Shown piece by piece: positions 1 through 43,319 of a stretch of DNA of 64,000 nt. The notes beneath the pieces are model-generated. The model worked only from the letters and a program-made list of their open reading frames with translations, was not told the origin of the DNA and ran no database searches. The position numbers were made by a program, and so were the translations under genes. Numbering within the stretch: the stretch's first letter is position 1; each line of letters begins with the position of its first letter. The DNA comes from Heligmosomoides polygyrus polygyrus (lineage: Eukaryota > Nematoda > Chromadorea > Rhabditida > Heligmosomidae). Location: NCBI GenBank assembly GCA_947396885.1, contig OX377205.1, forward strand, positions 52,684,676 through 52,748,675, read 5' to 3'.

Positions 1-143
1 TCCAGCGTTCGGCCGATCCTATTCAGGATAACTCGAGTGAACAGCTTGTAGACTACGGACAGCAGGCAGATCGGGCGATAGTTGCCAATGTCGTGCACGT
101 CTCCCTTCTTGTACAGCAAGGCTGTCCTGATAGTCTTCCACTG
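1..143 (-). mobile_element. RTE-type LINE reverse transcriptase fragment, running off the window edge
   Basis: Read on the - strand, bases 143 to 1 encode an uninterrupted reverse-transcriptase segment with the hallmark YKKGDVHDIGNYRPICLLS. This is the conserved stretch of the RT fingers in RTE-clade non-LTR retrotransposons of nematodes. The rest of the element would lie to the left of the window. The sequence becomes TG-rich simple DNA after about position 150, so the copy is 5'-truncated there. No function beyond a transposon relic is implied. Confidence 0.8.
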
Positions 144-600
144 AGATGTAATATGATGTGTATGTGATGTATGTATGTGTGTATGTAATGATAATATGAT
201 GGAGAGGGTATATGCTTGACTCCCATTCTACAGTGTCTGCGCATTCAAGAAAACTCTTCCACTTAAAAACTGTCGTTCTCACAGCCTCCGTGGTCACACT
301 GATACACAAGTTTTTTTTTAAACATATGGGACCATTAGTCTAGCTAACGGTCTGTTTTGTGATTACATCTACATTTCGGAGTGTATCAGTGAGCCTTAAA
401 CCGCTGTATTTTAAGACGAATGTGATTGGTAAAATTCATCATTTATAAGCCACTCTTCTTTGTACTCCTACTTTTTAGCCCCAAACTTTGAAGAACCAAT
501 GCATTTATTTTTCACAGAAACACTCGCAGTATTGTGATTACTGATTTAATCTTTAATACGTCAGAGTAATGTTGCATACTTCAATTGACGAGAATCCTAG
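144..600. other. Unassigned intergenic DNA with a TG-rich simple stretch
   Basis: Positions 150-200 are a degenerate ATGTATGTG-type simple repeat. The rest is AT-rich DNA without a convincing open frame. Confidence 0.5.
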
Positions 601-891
601 CATCTTTGAGTCAAGGTTTACAATCTACTGACTGTATTGAATTTTGAATGAAGTAGAAATTTTTGTAAACCACTACAAGTTAAAACGCTTGCTCTCGACC
701 ACATTTCTAGTCATACAAAAGCATTTCCTACTGGAAAAATGAATCTTTGGGTAGAATATTTAGGTCGCTTGATAGTCTCAAAATTTTCTGTTTTCTGGCG
801 TTTTTGGCTTTTCTGGTTTCCGATTTCTGTTTTCCGACGAAAGCGATTTTCTGTTTTCTGAGAAAATCTTTAAATTTTCCGCCCATCCCTG
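600..891 (+). mobile_element. hAT-like non-autonomous element, right-hand end
   Basis: This roughly 290-bp block matches 46205-46480 closely. Both carry the same repeated TTTCTGTTTTCTG tracts and end in CCGCCCATCCCTG or its decayed form. Its reverse complement, CAGGGATGGGCGG, is also the left end of the element at 45041. CAGGG-type termini are typical of hAT superfamily transposons. No left end or transposase is visible here, so this is a truncated copy. Confidence 0.55.
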
Positions 892-3400
892 GTGTAGAAG
901 TTAGCCGGCATTGGGCGCGCCAAGTATTCTATTTCACTGTATTTAAAGTCTTTAAAATAGGTAGAACCAAGATTGCCAACGTCTGCCAACTTGATGGTAG
1001 GTGATGGATGTCCCTGCACCCGGAACGTAGAAAGTTGGGTCCTGAAGGGCATATTATGTAGGTGCTTCGTCGTCGCGGACGTCTTGTACATACCTCGCCT
1101 ATTGGGACGATCCACTGGACACAGCGGCTAACCATAGAGCAGAGTACCCAAATCTTACCACCACCCGTTAGCACCAAGGATTGGACCGGTGAACGAGCCC
1201 TGGATGCGTTCAGTTTGGAGAGGAGAGAAACCTCGCCACTCGACGTTAATACACAAACTGATCGTGAGTAGGTGGCAACAGCAGTGGCTGACAGTCGAAG
1301 ACAGCATGGTGAGAATCCGCCTCCACATTGTCCCGCTACATGTCGAAATTCGACTCCATCGGATGCGTAGAGGTGTCTTTATTCTTGTTGGACTAGTAGT
1401 ACCATTTTTAGGCTTCCACTACCAATAGTAGGCCGCGAGTCAGACCATAAACTGGCATCTTGCGGTAGCAGCTAGCAAGTTTTGGATTATTGGACCTTCC
1501 AGTGAACGTTCAGGTGGATTTGAACTAGATTATGTCAGAATTCGGAATAGAAAGAAAGCGACGAGCGACGTGTTAGCATGCCAACTTCTTCACTTTTTTC
1601 TCACTTTTCTTTCTAGACTAGTAATTTAGTCACTTGGCTTATTTCTGTTTGGGTTCTTTGTTTTACACACGTGGCACGTCCTTGGTGCGTATTTAAATAA
1701 ATAAATAAACACATAAATAAATTTATTAAAATTTAATCTATTTTAAACACAGATGGTGGGGTTTTAGAAAAGATTTGGATAGAAATAGCATGACGCTGCG
1801 GAATTGGGTCTCAGAAAGCACGAGGTACGGAGCCATGACACCTGCATGGAACTAAATAGTTGAAGCGAATGTTAGGTTGGTTCATAGAGCTCTCTTTCCA
1901 CCACAGAAAACCTCCTTTCACGCTCGAACCACTAATCACGTTGGCGTGGAAATTCTTCTTGAATGGCAACCCTAACCAATGCTCTAACGGTTTTGAAGCA
2001 TCAGCCTAATACTACTCGACAACATCTCCTGGTGTTCCGAGGAACAACTATTTTCGCGGCTTTCGGTACACTTCACTTCTCGTGAGCGCAATGTCCGCAT
2101 TGTCCTGCAGAAAGGTGTGATCGCTGTGCAATGTCGATTCCTTAATTAGTCATTCAGCAATTTAGAAGAGAACAAAACAAACAAACGGTAGCGCTGGACC
2201 CTGTTGCTTGAGTTGCGAAACTTTATCAGGCTAACATCCCTGATTGTAACAACGAAGGTAGCAGGAGTAATGATAGTAAAATGTCGAATGTGAGAGAAGG
2301 TTACGTCCATAGTATTCAGTTTTGAGCGCATCCCTGAGGCAGGCGGGAAAGTTCCTCGTCACATATGAGCAAGGTAGGAATGCGAAATTAGATTGACTTC
2401 TAAGCCGCTAGTGGCTATGTTTATTGCAATCTCAGGTACTACATGACGCTGAAGCGGGAACGCTGTTGATGTGGCCTAGAAGTTGCTACCGCTTCATGCA
2501 GATGCCTTATCCCTGCTGTGTTGCATTTCGTGTGGTTGCGATCCCAGTTGGGGACCAACCCGAACTGGCAATCGTCTCCCCTACAGATGCCTCACCACCA
2601 TGCTCCCTTGAACAGGGCTGCGAGAAGTTACCCGAAAGCCCTCACCGCACTAGGCAGCTGCTGCGTTCTCAAGGCAGCTCATGAGAGGAATGGAGATGTA
2701 GAACACATTCTGGCCTCCAAAACTGTATAGCTCCATCGTAGGTACCCGAGTGAACGAACATCGTCTCCTGGGCAATCTGACGCGTAAAGGCTCCTCATAT
2801 TTGGTTGCACGTTGTTTCAGGAGATTCCACCCTATACCCCTTCTTATCATTCCACTTCAAGCGGACCGCCCCTACCTGATAGGGCGATGAAAATTATTTC
2901 TGTGTTATATGAAGCTGTGAATTAGATTCATGTTATATGTTATGTGAAAAAGTTAGTGTGCTTATGTCATTTAATGTTTTACAAATGCAGAACTTGTTCC
3001 GCGTTTTGCTCCACTCAACACCTTTTTGCTGCTTTCTCACCTTTCTCTTTCGCCCCCCCCCCCCCTCCCAACTATGAATGTTGTTTGGGACAACCGTTCG
3101 ACCGATTATCAGAACTAGGAGACCGACATATGTACTTTATGTTGCATGTTTTTTGTTTTTTCACCATAATTTAAATGAGAAAATCTGGTTAGCCCCTTCC
3201 CCCGACTTGACTTGCACCCGTATTTGTTGTCGCTTGGAGTGAGGCGGTCAAAAGCCGCCTCTTCGCTCCTGCAGGGAACTCCTGCAGTAGCTGCCGAGCT
3301 CGACGTCGCCGCGCTTTGCGTGTGCGAAGGAAGGCCTGCGAACGGCCGGGCTCTCGGCGCCCCTGCCGCCCTCCATCTCACACCTCGACGTCAGCGACCG
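892..3400. other. Gene-poor region upstream of the POU gene
   Basis: No supported gene was found. A (TAAA)n tract lies at about 1690-1720 and a poly-C run at about 3053-3066. A mariner-like terminus, TTAGGTTGGTTCAT, lies near 1871 but is not followed by a convincing transposase. GC content rises steeply from about 3200 towards the POU promoter. Confidence 0.4.
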
Positions 3401-3506
3401 AGAACCCGTCGCTCCAGAGCAAGCTGTCCACACGAAGTTGCGCAAGCGGCGCCGCGCCCGTGTTTGCGCGGCGCTGATCACCTGGCTGTCGCGGTGTTCA
3501 TTCGCG

Positions 3507-3514
3507 ATGCAAAT
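3507..3514 (+). promoter_or_regulatory. Octamer motif ATGCAAAT upstream of the POU gene
   Basis: A perfect ATGCAAAT octamer lies 249 bp upstream of the predicted start codon, within the GC-rich presumptive promoter. The octamer is the classical target of POU-domain proteins, so autoregulation is possible. That is inference: perfect octamers also occur elsewhere in the window (for example near 9467 and 22746), roughly as often as chance allows. Confidence 0.35.
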
Positions 3515-3762
3515 CGCGCGCTGCCGGCTCATCCGACCGTAGTCCGGGCGTGATCGGGACTGGCTGGGCTGCTGCCCGGGTCGGCTCAGCACCGTGGCCC
3601 CCAGGTGGGTGCGTGGACGGCCCTCGGGGCGCAGCGCCCGGCGGGGCCGGCGGCGTATGGTAGGCCGACGGGGCGGGCCGGCGGGCGGGGCGCGCGGCGG
3701 CGGCCAATCAGCGCGCGGCGCGCGCCCTCTCCTGAAACGCACCCCGCCGCCACTCGTCCGTA

Positions 3763-6700
3763 ATGCTGGCCAACAACCTGTGTCCGTCGGAAGAAGCTCC
3801 CAACTACGCGCAGGTGAGCCGCTGAGCAGCGCCGGCCCGCGGCGGCTCCGGCCGGCCGAGCCGGACCGCCGGCGGGCCCAGGCGGTGGGCCGCTTCGGGT
3901 CGTGCAGCGATGCAAATGAACCTAATGTTTATTCATTTCTGCCTGCTTGTTAGGCGCATCTGATTTCGCGAACCGGCACTAATAGTCGAACTGCTTCGCC
4001 AGGGCGCGTCCATTGGCCGCGGATAAAGCCTCCACCGCCGCCGTCTCTGATCACCCGTTCCGTTTTCAGTTCCAAGTGATCAAGCCGACCTGCGAAGCGT
4101 TTCAAGAATGGAACCCGGCTGCTGCTGCTCCCGTCCAGTACCCGCAGACACAGCAGTTTCCATTCCTGTTTCCGCAGTCGGAATGGTCCTACCCGGCTCA
4201 CCTCCAGTTGCAGCAACCCACCATGCTTCAACCACACGAAATGAAGGTTTGCACTCATACCATTCCATGCCATGTCGAGTTTTCTCTTTGCATAACAAGC
4301 AATTTTTTCCGCTGCACTGACTATTTGCACAACGTTCTACATTTCCTTGCAGACACACGAAAGTGACTTGTAGAGTTCCTTGACTTTTTCGTGCGCAACG
4401 CATAGAAACGCTTGCCATTATTACGTTGAAATCTGCTCCATTCCTCCTATCTTAATGGTATCACTGTTCTTAGTTTTGTTTATGTGCTGCATATTTTACA
4501 GTCAGGTGCTTTCACTGTGGTGAGCAGTACTAGTCAAGTGCACGCATTTGGTTCCAGTCGTTTCCCTTACAGCTTATCCCTACTCCACACACCATCCGCT
4601 CAGAGAAACTGTTTTCGGAATCGGTGTTAGCGATGTTAGGCTCCCTTCGCCCTCTATTCGAGCCCATCTCTTCACACTTTTGACGCCTGCTCAACTCGCC
4701 TTTTGTTCGAAAGAGCAAGAACTTGTGACGAAGCCAGAGATTGGTGGGCGTCTGGAGGTAGTCAGGACTCGTTCCCCGAAGCTGAGCTGCAGAGCACGGA
4801 CACGAGCTGCGCGTAAGGCAGCGTAGCATCAAGTGAACGAGGCGATGTCGCGAGTAGAACAAGCGGCAGGGTCGGGTGAAGGTTAAGGACTCAGCGAGTG
4901 CCTCAGTGGGAACAACTTAGCGAGCACATACCGACAGCGACTTGTAGAGCGACAAGCCCCTACGACGTCACTCCCAGCGGCAGACGGCTCCGCGAGTTCC
5001 TCTCCGATGTTTCAATTGGTTTTTGTCGACGTCGTTCTCCCTTACCAGTTCAATCAATTCCACCGTCAACCATTCACCCCTTCGCCGCCGCCGTCGTCGT
5101 CACGCTAGCGTTGCGGCCCTCTTTGCGCCTCCTCGATTGATTACGACTTACCCACTCTCTGCCCCCTCACGCCTTAATCCCTCCACAAACTATTAGTGGA
5201 GACGGGAGAAGTTCTCGACTATGGGAATCTCGATGAGCTGTGTGATTTTCAGGTCGACACCGAGAGACCAGAAGTGATTCAGCGACTGCCCCACCCGTGG
5301 CCGTATCCCTTTCCAGCCGACGACGCGGCTCACTCTCAGCTCTCCGACGACTCCGAGCCGGGCTGTCCCGATGATTTGGAAGCGTTTGCGAAGCAGTTCA
5401 AGCAGAGAAGGATAAAACTCGGGTAAGCGAGTGTCCCATTCTCGGCCCCTGGCCCATTGCCCATCGTTTCCTCCGTCAATCAAGCCTAGGTTTCAGGTAC
5501 ACGCAAGCGGACGTCGGTTTGGCATTGGGAACCCTGTACGGAAATGTGTTTTCTCAGACGACGATTTGTCGATTCGAAGCGCTCCAATTGTCGTTCAAGG
5601 TTGATTTCGCCGTCAATTGTTTGTTGCCATTTCTGCGGTTCTGCGACCCGCTCTCCACCCCAAAGCCGACAGTTTTCTAGGGGTCCTCCTTGGTACACAA
5701 TTCTATTTAGAACATGTGCAAGCTGAAGCCGCTGCTCTTCAAGTGGCTGGAGGAGGCAGACTCGACGTCTTCTAGTCCAAACTCTGCGTTCGAAAAGATG
5801 ACTGGACAAGGAGGAAGGAAAAGGAAGAAGAGAACTAGTATAGAGGTATGCAGGTGTTTGTGGTAAAGCTCATTGAAGTTTGGAGAATTGCTATGGATGG
5901 GCACTCTGAAAATGTTATTTGCCTTTTTCTGCGCATTTGCGGAGAAATTGCAAGCATCAGCAACAGATATCATACCCTTACCGAAACCCTCATATCCCTC
6001 GTTCCGTACGGAGCTGAATTGTGACTCTGTCACAGCTGTTTTAGAATCTATTCGGTTGGTCCTTAATTTCTGTCCACATTTGGGTTCATTCGGAATTTCC
6101 TGAGGACACTTTAGGAGATTCATGGGATGTCTGCAATATAGCGTGACCATACCCGTGGGCAAATTTTGAATAAAGTGGATCAGCGTCAGCCATAGGCCAT
6201 TTACCTCTAGGAGGACGAATTTGGCAGCAGTTCAAAGGACGCGGTCGATCGGATCAACGGGAGGACACGACTACCGAACACATCGTACGGCGTTGGTTTC
6301 GATGATGGAGACACAAATCCCGAAGATCACCCACACACTCGTCGACCACCTTTGAGATTCACAAGGCTACCTGGGGTGTTGGACTGCAGTCGTACCGTCA
6401 GTGCCGATATCTACACAAAACAGCTCCAGAAACTGGCTGACGCTTTAAAGGAAAAACGAACGAAATATCTCGAAGTTGCCCTCCTCATCTGCGCGAGAAA
6501 AGGTTCGATAATTTCGACTACCTGGTAAATGAGACTTCCCACTTCTTTGCCTCTCAGCCTCGTTCTTTCTGGAGCAAGAGTATTGAAATCTCGCTTTAGA
6601 CGTGGCTCACTATTCTCGACACTCTAAGTGATCATATTGTTGATGGATAACTTGTTTTCTTAAAGGAAAATGATATAATACTTAAAATCATGCTCTTTAT

Positions 6701-7225
6701 GGACAAAAATTATGCGCCAACCTAATATTTCGAAAGCCGTCTGACTAGTTATGTCACATGTCTGTAATCACTCTCCGTTTGAGGTGGACTGTGGTAGTTG
6801 GAAGTTCTTTGTCAGCGTTCACACTGAGGCGATCTTTGCACAATGTTAACTCCTTCGTCGTCTCGTTGCCATTTTTCAACTTAAGCATGCCTAGGTGAAC
6901 GTGAAGTCGCGGCTCGAGTACCACTTCCAAAAGAACCACAAGCCGAATGCTCAGGAGATCCTGCAAGTTGCCAACGAGCTCGGTCTCGACAAGGAGGTAT
7001 GGCTCCTTCTTCTCTGGTCTCACGCAATCACCGATAATTCATGACGTTCAGGTGGTCCGCGTGTGGTTCTGCAATCGACGCCAAAAGGAGAAGCGGATGA
7101 CGCCGCAGTTCGACCAGCAGATGATGATCACGAGTCCGTACCCGCCGTCCGACATCTTCTATCCGACCGGACTGCCCATCAATCCCACGCAGTTCGAGCT
7201 TCGGACGGGTTCCGGCTCTGCGTGA
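3763..7225 (+). CDS. ceh-6: Class III POU-homeodomain transcription factor (ceh-6-like), seven exons
   Basis: Reconstructed exons are 3763-3813, 4070-4246, 5253-5422, 5497-5599, 5711-5845, 6895-6996 and 7052-7225. All have GT/AG borders and matching phases and give a protein of about 303 aa. Residues 1-116 are a Gln/Pro-rich, low-conservation N-terminus. The POU-specific domain is at about 117-191 and includes [16 protein letters not shown] and the DNA-contact segment [17 protein letters not shown] short Ser-rich linker leads to the homeodomain at about 203-262 ([10 protein letters not shown], then [14 protein letters not shown] in helix 3). The [16 protein letters not shown] wording places it in class III (Brn/ceh-6) rather than class IV (unc-86). 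It should be a nuclear, DNA-binding developmental regulator. The start is the first ATG of the first exon, and a non-conserved additional 5' exon cannot be excluded. Intron 5 holds a mariner relic. Confidence is very high for the domain exons and moderate for exon 1. Confidence 0.9.
3910..3917 (+). promoter_or_regulatory. Octamer motif ATGCAAAT in intron 1 of the POU gene
   Basis: This is a second perfect ATGCAAAT, about 100 bp past the exon 1 donor and 403 bp from the upstream one. The pair brackets exon 1. A role in positive or negative autoregulation is inferred, not shown. Confidence 0.35.
6225..6725 (+). mobile_element. Degenerate mariner relic inside intron 5 of the POU gene
   Basis: Broken + strand frames resemble the C-terminal part of a mariner transposase. 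The conserved pattern [20 protein letters not shown] is followed by an FWSK and a LSDHIVDG ending. The right edge, ATTATGCGCCAACCTAA followed by TA, resembles the terminal repeat of the intact mariner at 50068-51341. No matching left terminus is visible, and multiple stops and deletions remove the catalytic core, so the copy is dead. Confidence 0.65.
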
Positions 7226-8169
7226 CGGGGAACGTTTTCGGTTCGGCCATCCAGATTTGCCTCTACCTCCACAAATCCCTAGCCCCAGAATGACGCGCTG
7301 GGACTAGGACTCACGCTTCTCGCGAGCATGAGTGCCTTGCCAAGGCGCAGGTAGAATCACCCGCTCTCAGAAGCGTGAACCCTATCCTTCGGCGCCTCCC
7401 TGCGCCGCTCTCATCGGACACTTGATCTCTGCGCATCGAACGGCGTGCCCTTCTGAAGCCGCTCCTCAGTGTTCGATGAAAACCAGACCGTTTATGAGTG
7501 TGTGTGGTGTTCCCGAGTGTGTACAGAAACTTCCATGACTGAGACAATGTCCGTAGTTACATATGTACCACGTGCCAACGTTGCTCTCATGACCACGTCT
7601 GCTCAGCGCCTCACTCAGGGCTTTTCTCCTCTAACAGAAAGGATTTCCGGTGGCTGTTCGAGATATTTTTGTAGTCAACGGCCGCTCACGTGCTTCTTGT
7701 ACATAATCCTAGCGTTAGCTTTCCCTGTCGTCTCGATGGGCGAACACACGGAGCAAGAGCCCGTTTGGATCGAGGTGGGAGAGAATTAGCTACTTGATGC
7801 CTACAATTTTCAGCTATCGTATGTCAGCAAAAGAGGAAGGTGAATTCAATTTCCAGAATCTGATGTGTTTGTCATAGAGAGCCAAACGCTCAAATGCATT
7901 CACTTTGACTGCTGTGAGTTATGTCGAAGCTGTGTCGGCGGAAAAGCCCTGAGTGTTACCCCGGTCGCGACATGTCGCCGCGATTTTGTCTTTTTCGTCA
8001 TCTTCTTCCACTTGGTTACTTGTTCATTCTTTTCGCGCAAGGGTAGCGGCCATGGCCAATGGTTCGCCATTTTCCATTCTTTTCAGATCAGAGATACGCT
8101 ATTTATTGTGAGTTCGTTCATTCGTTACAATCACGTTGTTCTGTGAGACCAAATGTGTGATATTGCCGT

Positions 8170-8175
8170 AATAAA
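8170..8175 (+). terminator. Candidate AATAAA poly(A) signal for the POU gene
   Basis: This AATAAA hexamer lies about 945 bp after the POU stop codon, with no other gene between. It would give a long 3' UTR. Usage is inferred. Confidence 0.35.
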
Positions 8176-8189
8176 ATGGATGCCATTCA

Positions 8190-11100
8190 GTGAGCCTTTT
8201 CGCAGTCGCAGTCGAGAATCCCCTGCTAGGGCTCGGTTGCACTTTCGCGTTCAGCTAAAAAACATAAGCGTATTCATGTGAGCAGACGGGTCGTGAGAAA
8301 CTGGTCGCGTTTTTCCTGGCCTATACCTGTACGCCGGCAAAAAAGCGAACTGTGGGCAGCAGCTCGAGCAGCGCTGCAGCCGGGAGGATCTCGCCGATTC
8401 AAACACACTCGCGCAATGCGGGGGGGGGGGTGTGAAGAGGTTAATCGGGCATGCATTGTCTCGGCCGATGCCGTCACTCACAGTCGCCAGGCCGCATGCC
8501 ATGACTGGTGGTCGATGTGCCGAGGCGACGACGGCGAACCGGGCACCTGCTCTTCTCATGAATACGGGCCATCAAATTGTCGCTCGCACCCAATTATCGC
8601 CATCTTCCGAAGAACCATCGGCGCCATCTAAACGGGCTCGCTAATGGCGGAGCAACTACGACTGCTCGAGATGTTCCCGGAAAGCACACAACGAGGCGCC
8701 GGCTGCACGTGCGCCCCGCATGGTAGAAGGTGTCATAGGACTGTTCGCATTGGAGCTTCACTGGGCAACACTTAGTTGACGGCGAGAGCAGTCTCTCTGG
8801 CCAGTCCTTCCTCATGATCGACGTACACTTTATAAGACAAGGGAGCCGGCCTACTAGTTCGTCGGCAAGTCTGGGATCGTGGTATGAGGGACCTTACCGC
8901 TGATAGGTGGAGGCGAAGACTTGTCTTCTTCCCGTGACCTTTGAAAGCACCCGCCCCCGCTCTCTACATTTATTTATCTATTTATTTGTGCCAAAATTGT
9001 GCGCTAAGCCAAAACATTCAATGAAACACAATGGACACGACGTATAAAAAATCGAGAACCACTGAATAGAGTAAGATAAAACCTCAACAGATTAGCCTCC
9101 TGTATCGACTTTAACTATCCGATGAGACAACCTTCAATCAAGAGAAAAAGTAGCCTCACACACCAAATGAAATTAGCCTCCAAATGCAGGGCCTAGGGGA
9201 AGTGGATGAAGACGAGCAGTGGTCCGCCAACACTGCAAGGCGCTAGACAGAATGGCTCCGGATACCGGCCTAGTAGGTCCGTCGCCTCCATCGGTGCCCC
9301 GTTTGACGGTTGTATGGGAGGGGTAAAGTAAAATTAGAACGTCTTTTACTCCCACGAAGGTTCTAACAATCCTGACGTCTCCCTTACACAGCCAGGATGG
9401 GAAGAAGGAATTCAAGTTCGAACCTAACCACCTTATGCCACTTATGCGTTACCAAGAGGCAGTTTCATGCAAATCCTCTAACGAGTTGTTTCTCAGTATG
9501 TTGTGCTACTGGAGGTGCCACTTTTAGGTCTGAAAACGACGGGAAGTCGGAACATCTGGCCGCAGTAATAAAGATCCACCTAAAACCTCGAGTGGCACAA
9601 CATACTGAAAAGCATAATTAACCACGCCGAGGTTTCAAGAGTTCTTCAACCTCAGGAGATGATGTTAACCCGAGAGTTACTTGGAGTAACCATATGTGGA
9701 CGTCCTACCTCAGCTTGTTCATTTCACTGCTGCAGCATGAATTTCAGACCGAGCTCATTACCGTAGTATCTCTTGGATAAGACAAGTTTAATAAGTTCAC
9801 GTTGAACAACACAAATCGTTGTCACGAGCAAGGCTAAAAGATGGGAGACTCGGAGGAAATCCGCCCTGCATTTCATACTACACATCTACTACCGGGCCTC
9901 CTATATTTCAACAGAAGCGTCTGCACTAGCTGCAGAACGAACTCTCCAGTAGTACTAAGGTCCTGATTTCAGTGTGACGAAGCGGAGCTCAATCTGCATG
10001 TTGTTGATCCCGGTTTACTGAGTCGCCGACGTGACGACGTAAGGGCTGCCCGTGCTTGCAGGGTGATCTGAAGCCGCGGATGCGCGATGTCCTGCTTGAT
10101 CCTCTGCTCTGCCAGGAAGCGCTTCCTGAGCGAGATCTTGTTTGCTTTCGGCTTAGCAAGTGCGGGTGTCCATTGGGCGGTGGAGGCCAGCGCAGCAGCA
10201 GCACCTGCATGGGAATCCGGCGCTTGATCCACTCGACCTTGTCCTTCAGCTGCCGAAATGACAGTATCAAGCCGGCCATCCTCGTCACCGCTACCACATC
10301 AATTACTCCCGACTGTCCGCGGTCGTTTGTCGCGGGCTTCATCCCCTTTGTCCTCGTCGACGCATACCGTAACCAGGGGCGAATCGATCGACTCACACGC
10401 CTGACATAGTTCGCCTGTTTGATCAGACGCTAATTTATTCATGATATTCGCTGAGCTTCGTCCGCCACGACTGGCGCGACCTGATTCGGGAAAACACACG
10501 TCGGGGATGCGGTACGGCGCCAATCCGCAGTCGTTGGGCTGCATCCCCTGCTGCGCCACATCGCAACGTTTGCCTTTGTAGCCGACTGAGCCCAGTAGAC
10601 ACTTTATTTCAACATCCCATTAGCATGAACGAGCCGCGGCCCGCCGACGGCCGGCGACTGTCAGCTCTGGTCAGCTGGCGACTGAATCCACGAAGACGAA
10701 CCCAGCGCTGACGCGAGCCGTTCACGGGTCAGAAAAGAGACCATCCATAGCAGCTGGGAGAGGGGGACGAGAGGCGAAGACACGTGTGAAGGATGCAGAT
10801 CAATGACTCCTTCTACGGATAGGTCACTGGAAAGCCAGCTCTTCATGAAGACTTGAATTAATGCTTTCAAGAACCTGCAGACCCCCTGCGTTTGACGCAC
10901 CTCGACACCCAACACCTCGGTGACAAAATCCCAACGCGGACCGTACATACAATATAGGATATTCAGTTCACCCAAACTTTTAGAATGGCGTTTTGTCCGC
11001 GTGTGCAACCGCTGTTGTTCAAACCCCGAACTCCTAACGCCTATTCCTCAAGAGCACGAATGGAAAGAAAGTAGACCGTGGCACTCGACAGTGCCTCCCA

Positions 11101-11590
11101 AAGGGCACACCCCAGTCTTGCAGAACGAGCCGATTTGGCTGAGCCACAAAAGGAGAAGCGGACGACGGAATCTCAGCGTCTGCCGCCAGCCCTCCCGCAG
11201 CCGCGGATCTGCGCGTAGTGCGCGGAGCGAGCGGCTCCACCACAGCGTCTCCTGCTCCTCCAGAGGCCTGACTCGTCTGCCCGTCGTGGTGTCGAACTGT
11301 TTGAACCGACTCTTCTCACGGAGCGCACGGCGCGATATCAGAGCGCTCTCACGCCTCGCCCGGCACAGATTACGGTAAGTGGCTGCGCGCCGCGGCGGCA
11401 AAAAGGCACGCCGCAACAGATTATGGCCGTACGTAATGCCCTCTTCACCCAGCCGTTACCTTTCACACCTACTCGTGCTGTTCGCCACAAAGAAGCCACG
11501 CGAGACTGCAAGAACACGGAACGGCGAGACTTTAACCGCAATAAATACACAGCAATAACAGCAGCTCTCGACGGGCGACGAGCGACGAGC
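8190..11590. other. Mostly unassigned DNA between the convergent POU and CDC5L genes
   Basis: A G10 run lies near 8419. Short TTTATTTATCTATTTATT simple DNA at about 8968-8990 resembles the tail of the CR1-like LINE at 23.7 kb and may be a 3'-end relic. The rest has no recognisable gene except the weak candidate at 10040-10600. Confidence 0.4.
10040..10600 (-). CDS. Possible short two-exon gene of unknown function
   Basis: Not recognised. A - strand open frame runs from about 10600 to 10299 and contains the peptide GMQPNDCGLAPYRIPDVC. A candidate donor (GTAATT, near 10307) and an acceptor near 10250 (CGGCAG) would remove a roughly 57-nt intron typical of nematodes. That joins it in frame to a Lys/Arg-rich segment containing KANKISLRKRFLAEQRIKQD. 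Only one methionine (near 10544) is available as a start. Both parts look more protein-like than random DNA, but no domain is recognised and chance open frames in GC-rich DNA are an adequate alternative. Confidence 0.2.
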
Positions 11591-11591
11591 A

Positions 11592-43319
<31,728 letters not shown>

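Noticed and set aside
3248..3953. Long Arg/Pro/Ala-rich frames around the POU promoter
   Set aside because: High GC content suppresses stops in all frames. None has recognisable domains, and they overlap the promoter and first exon of the POU gene.
9173..9415. Short - strand frame as a gene near 9.3 kb
   Set aside because: No start context, domain or splice partner. It lies next to simple repeat DNA resembling a LINE tail.
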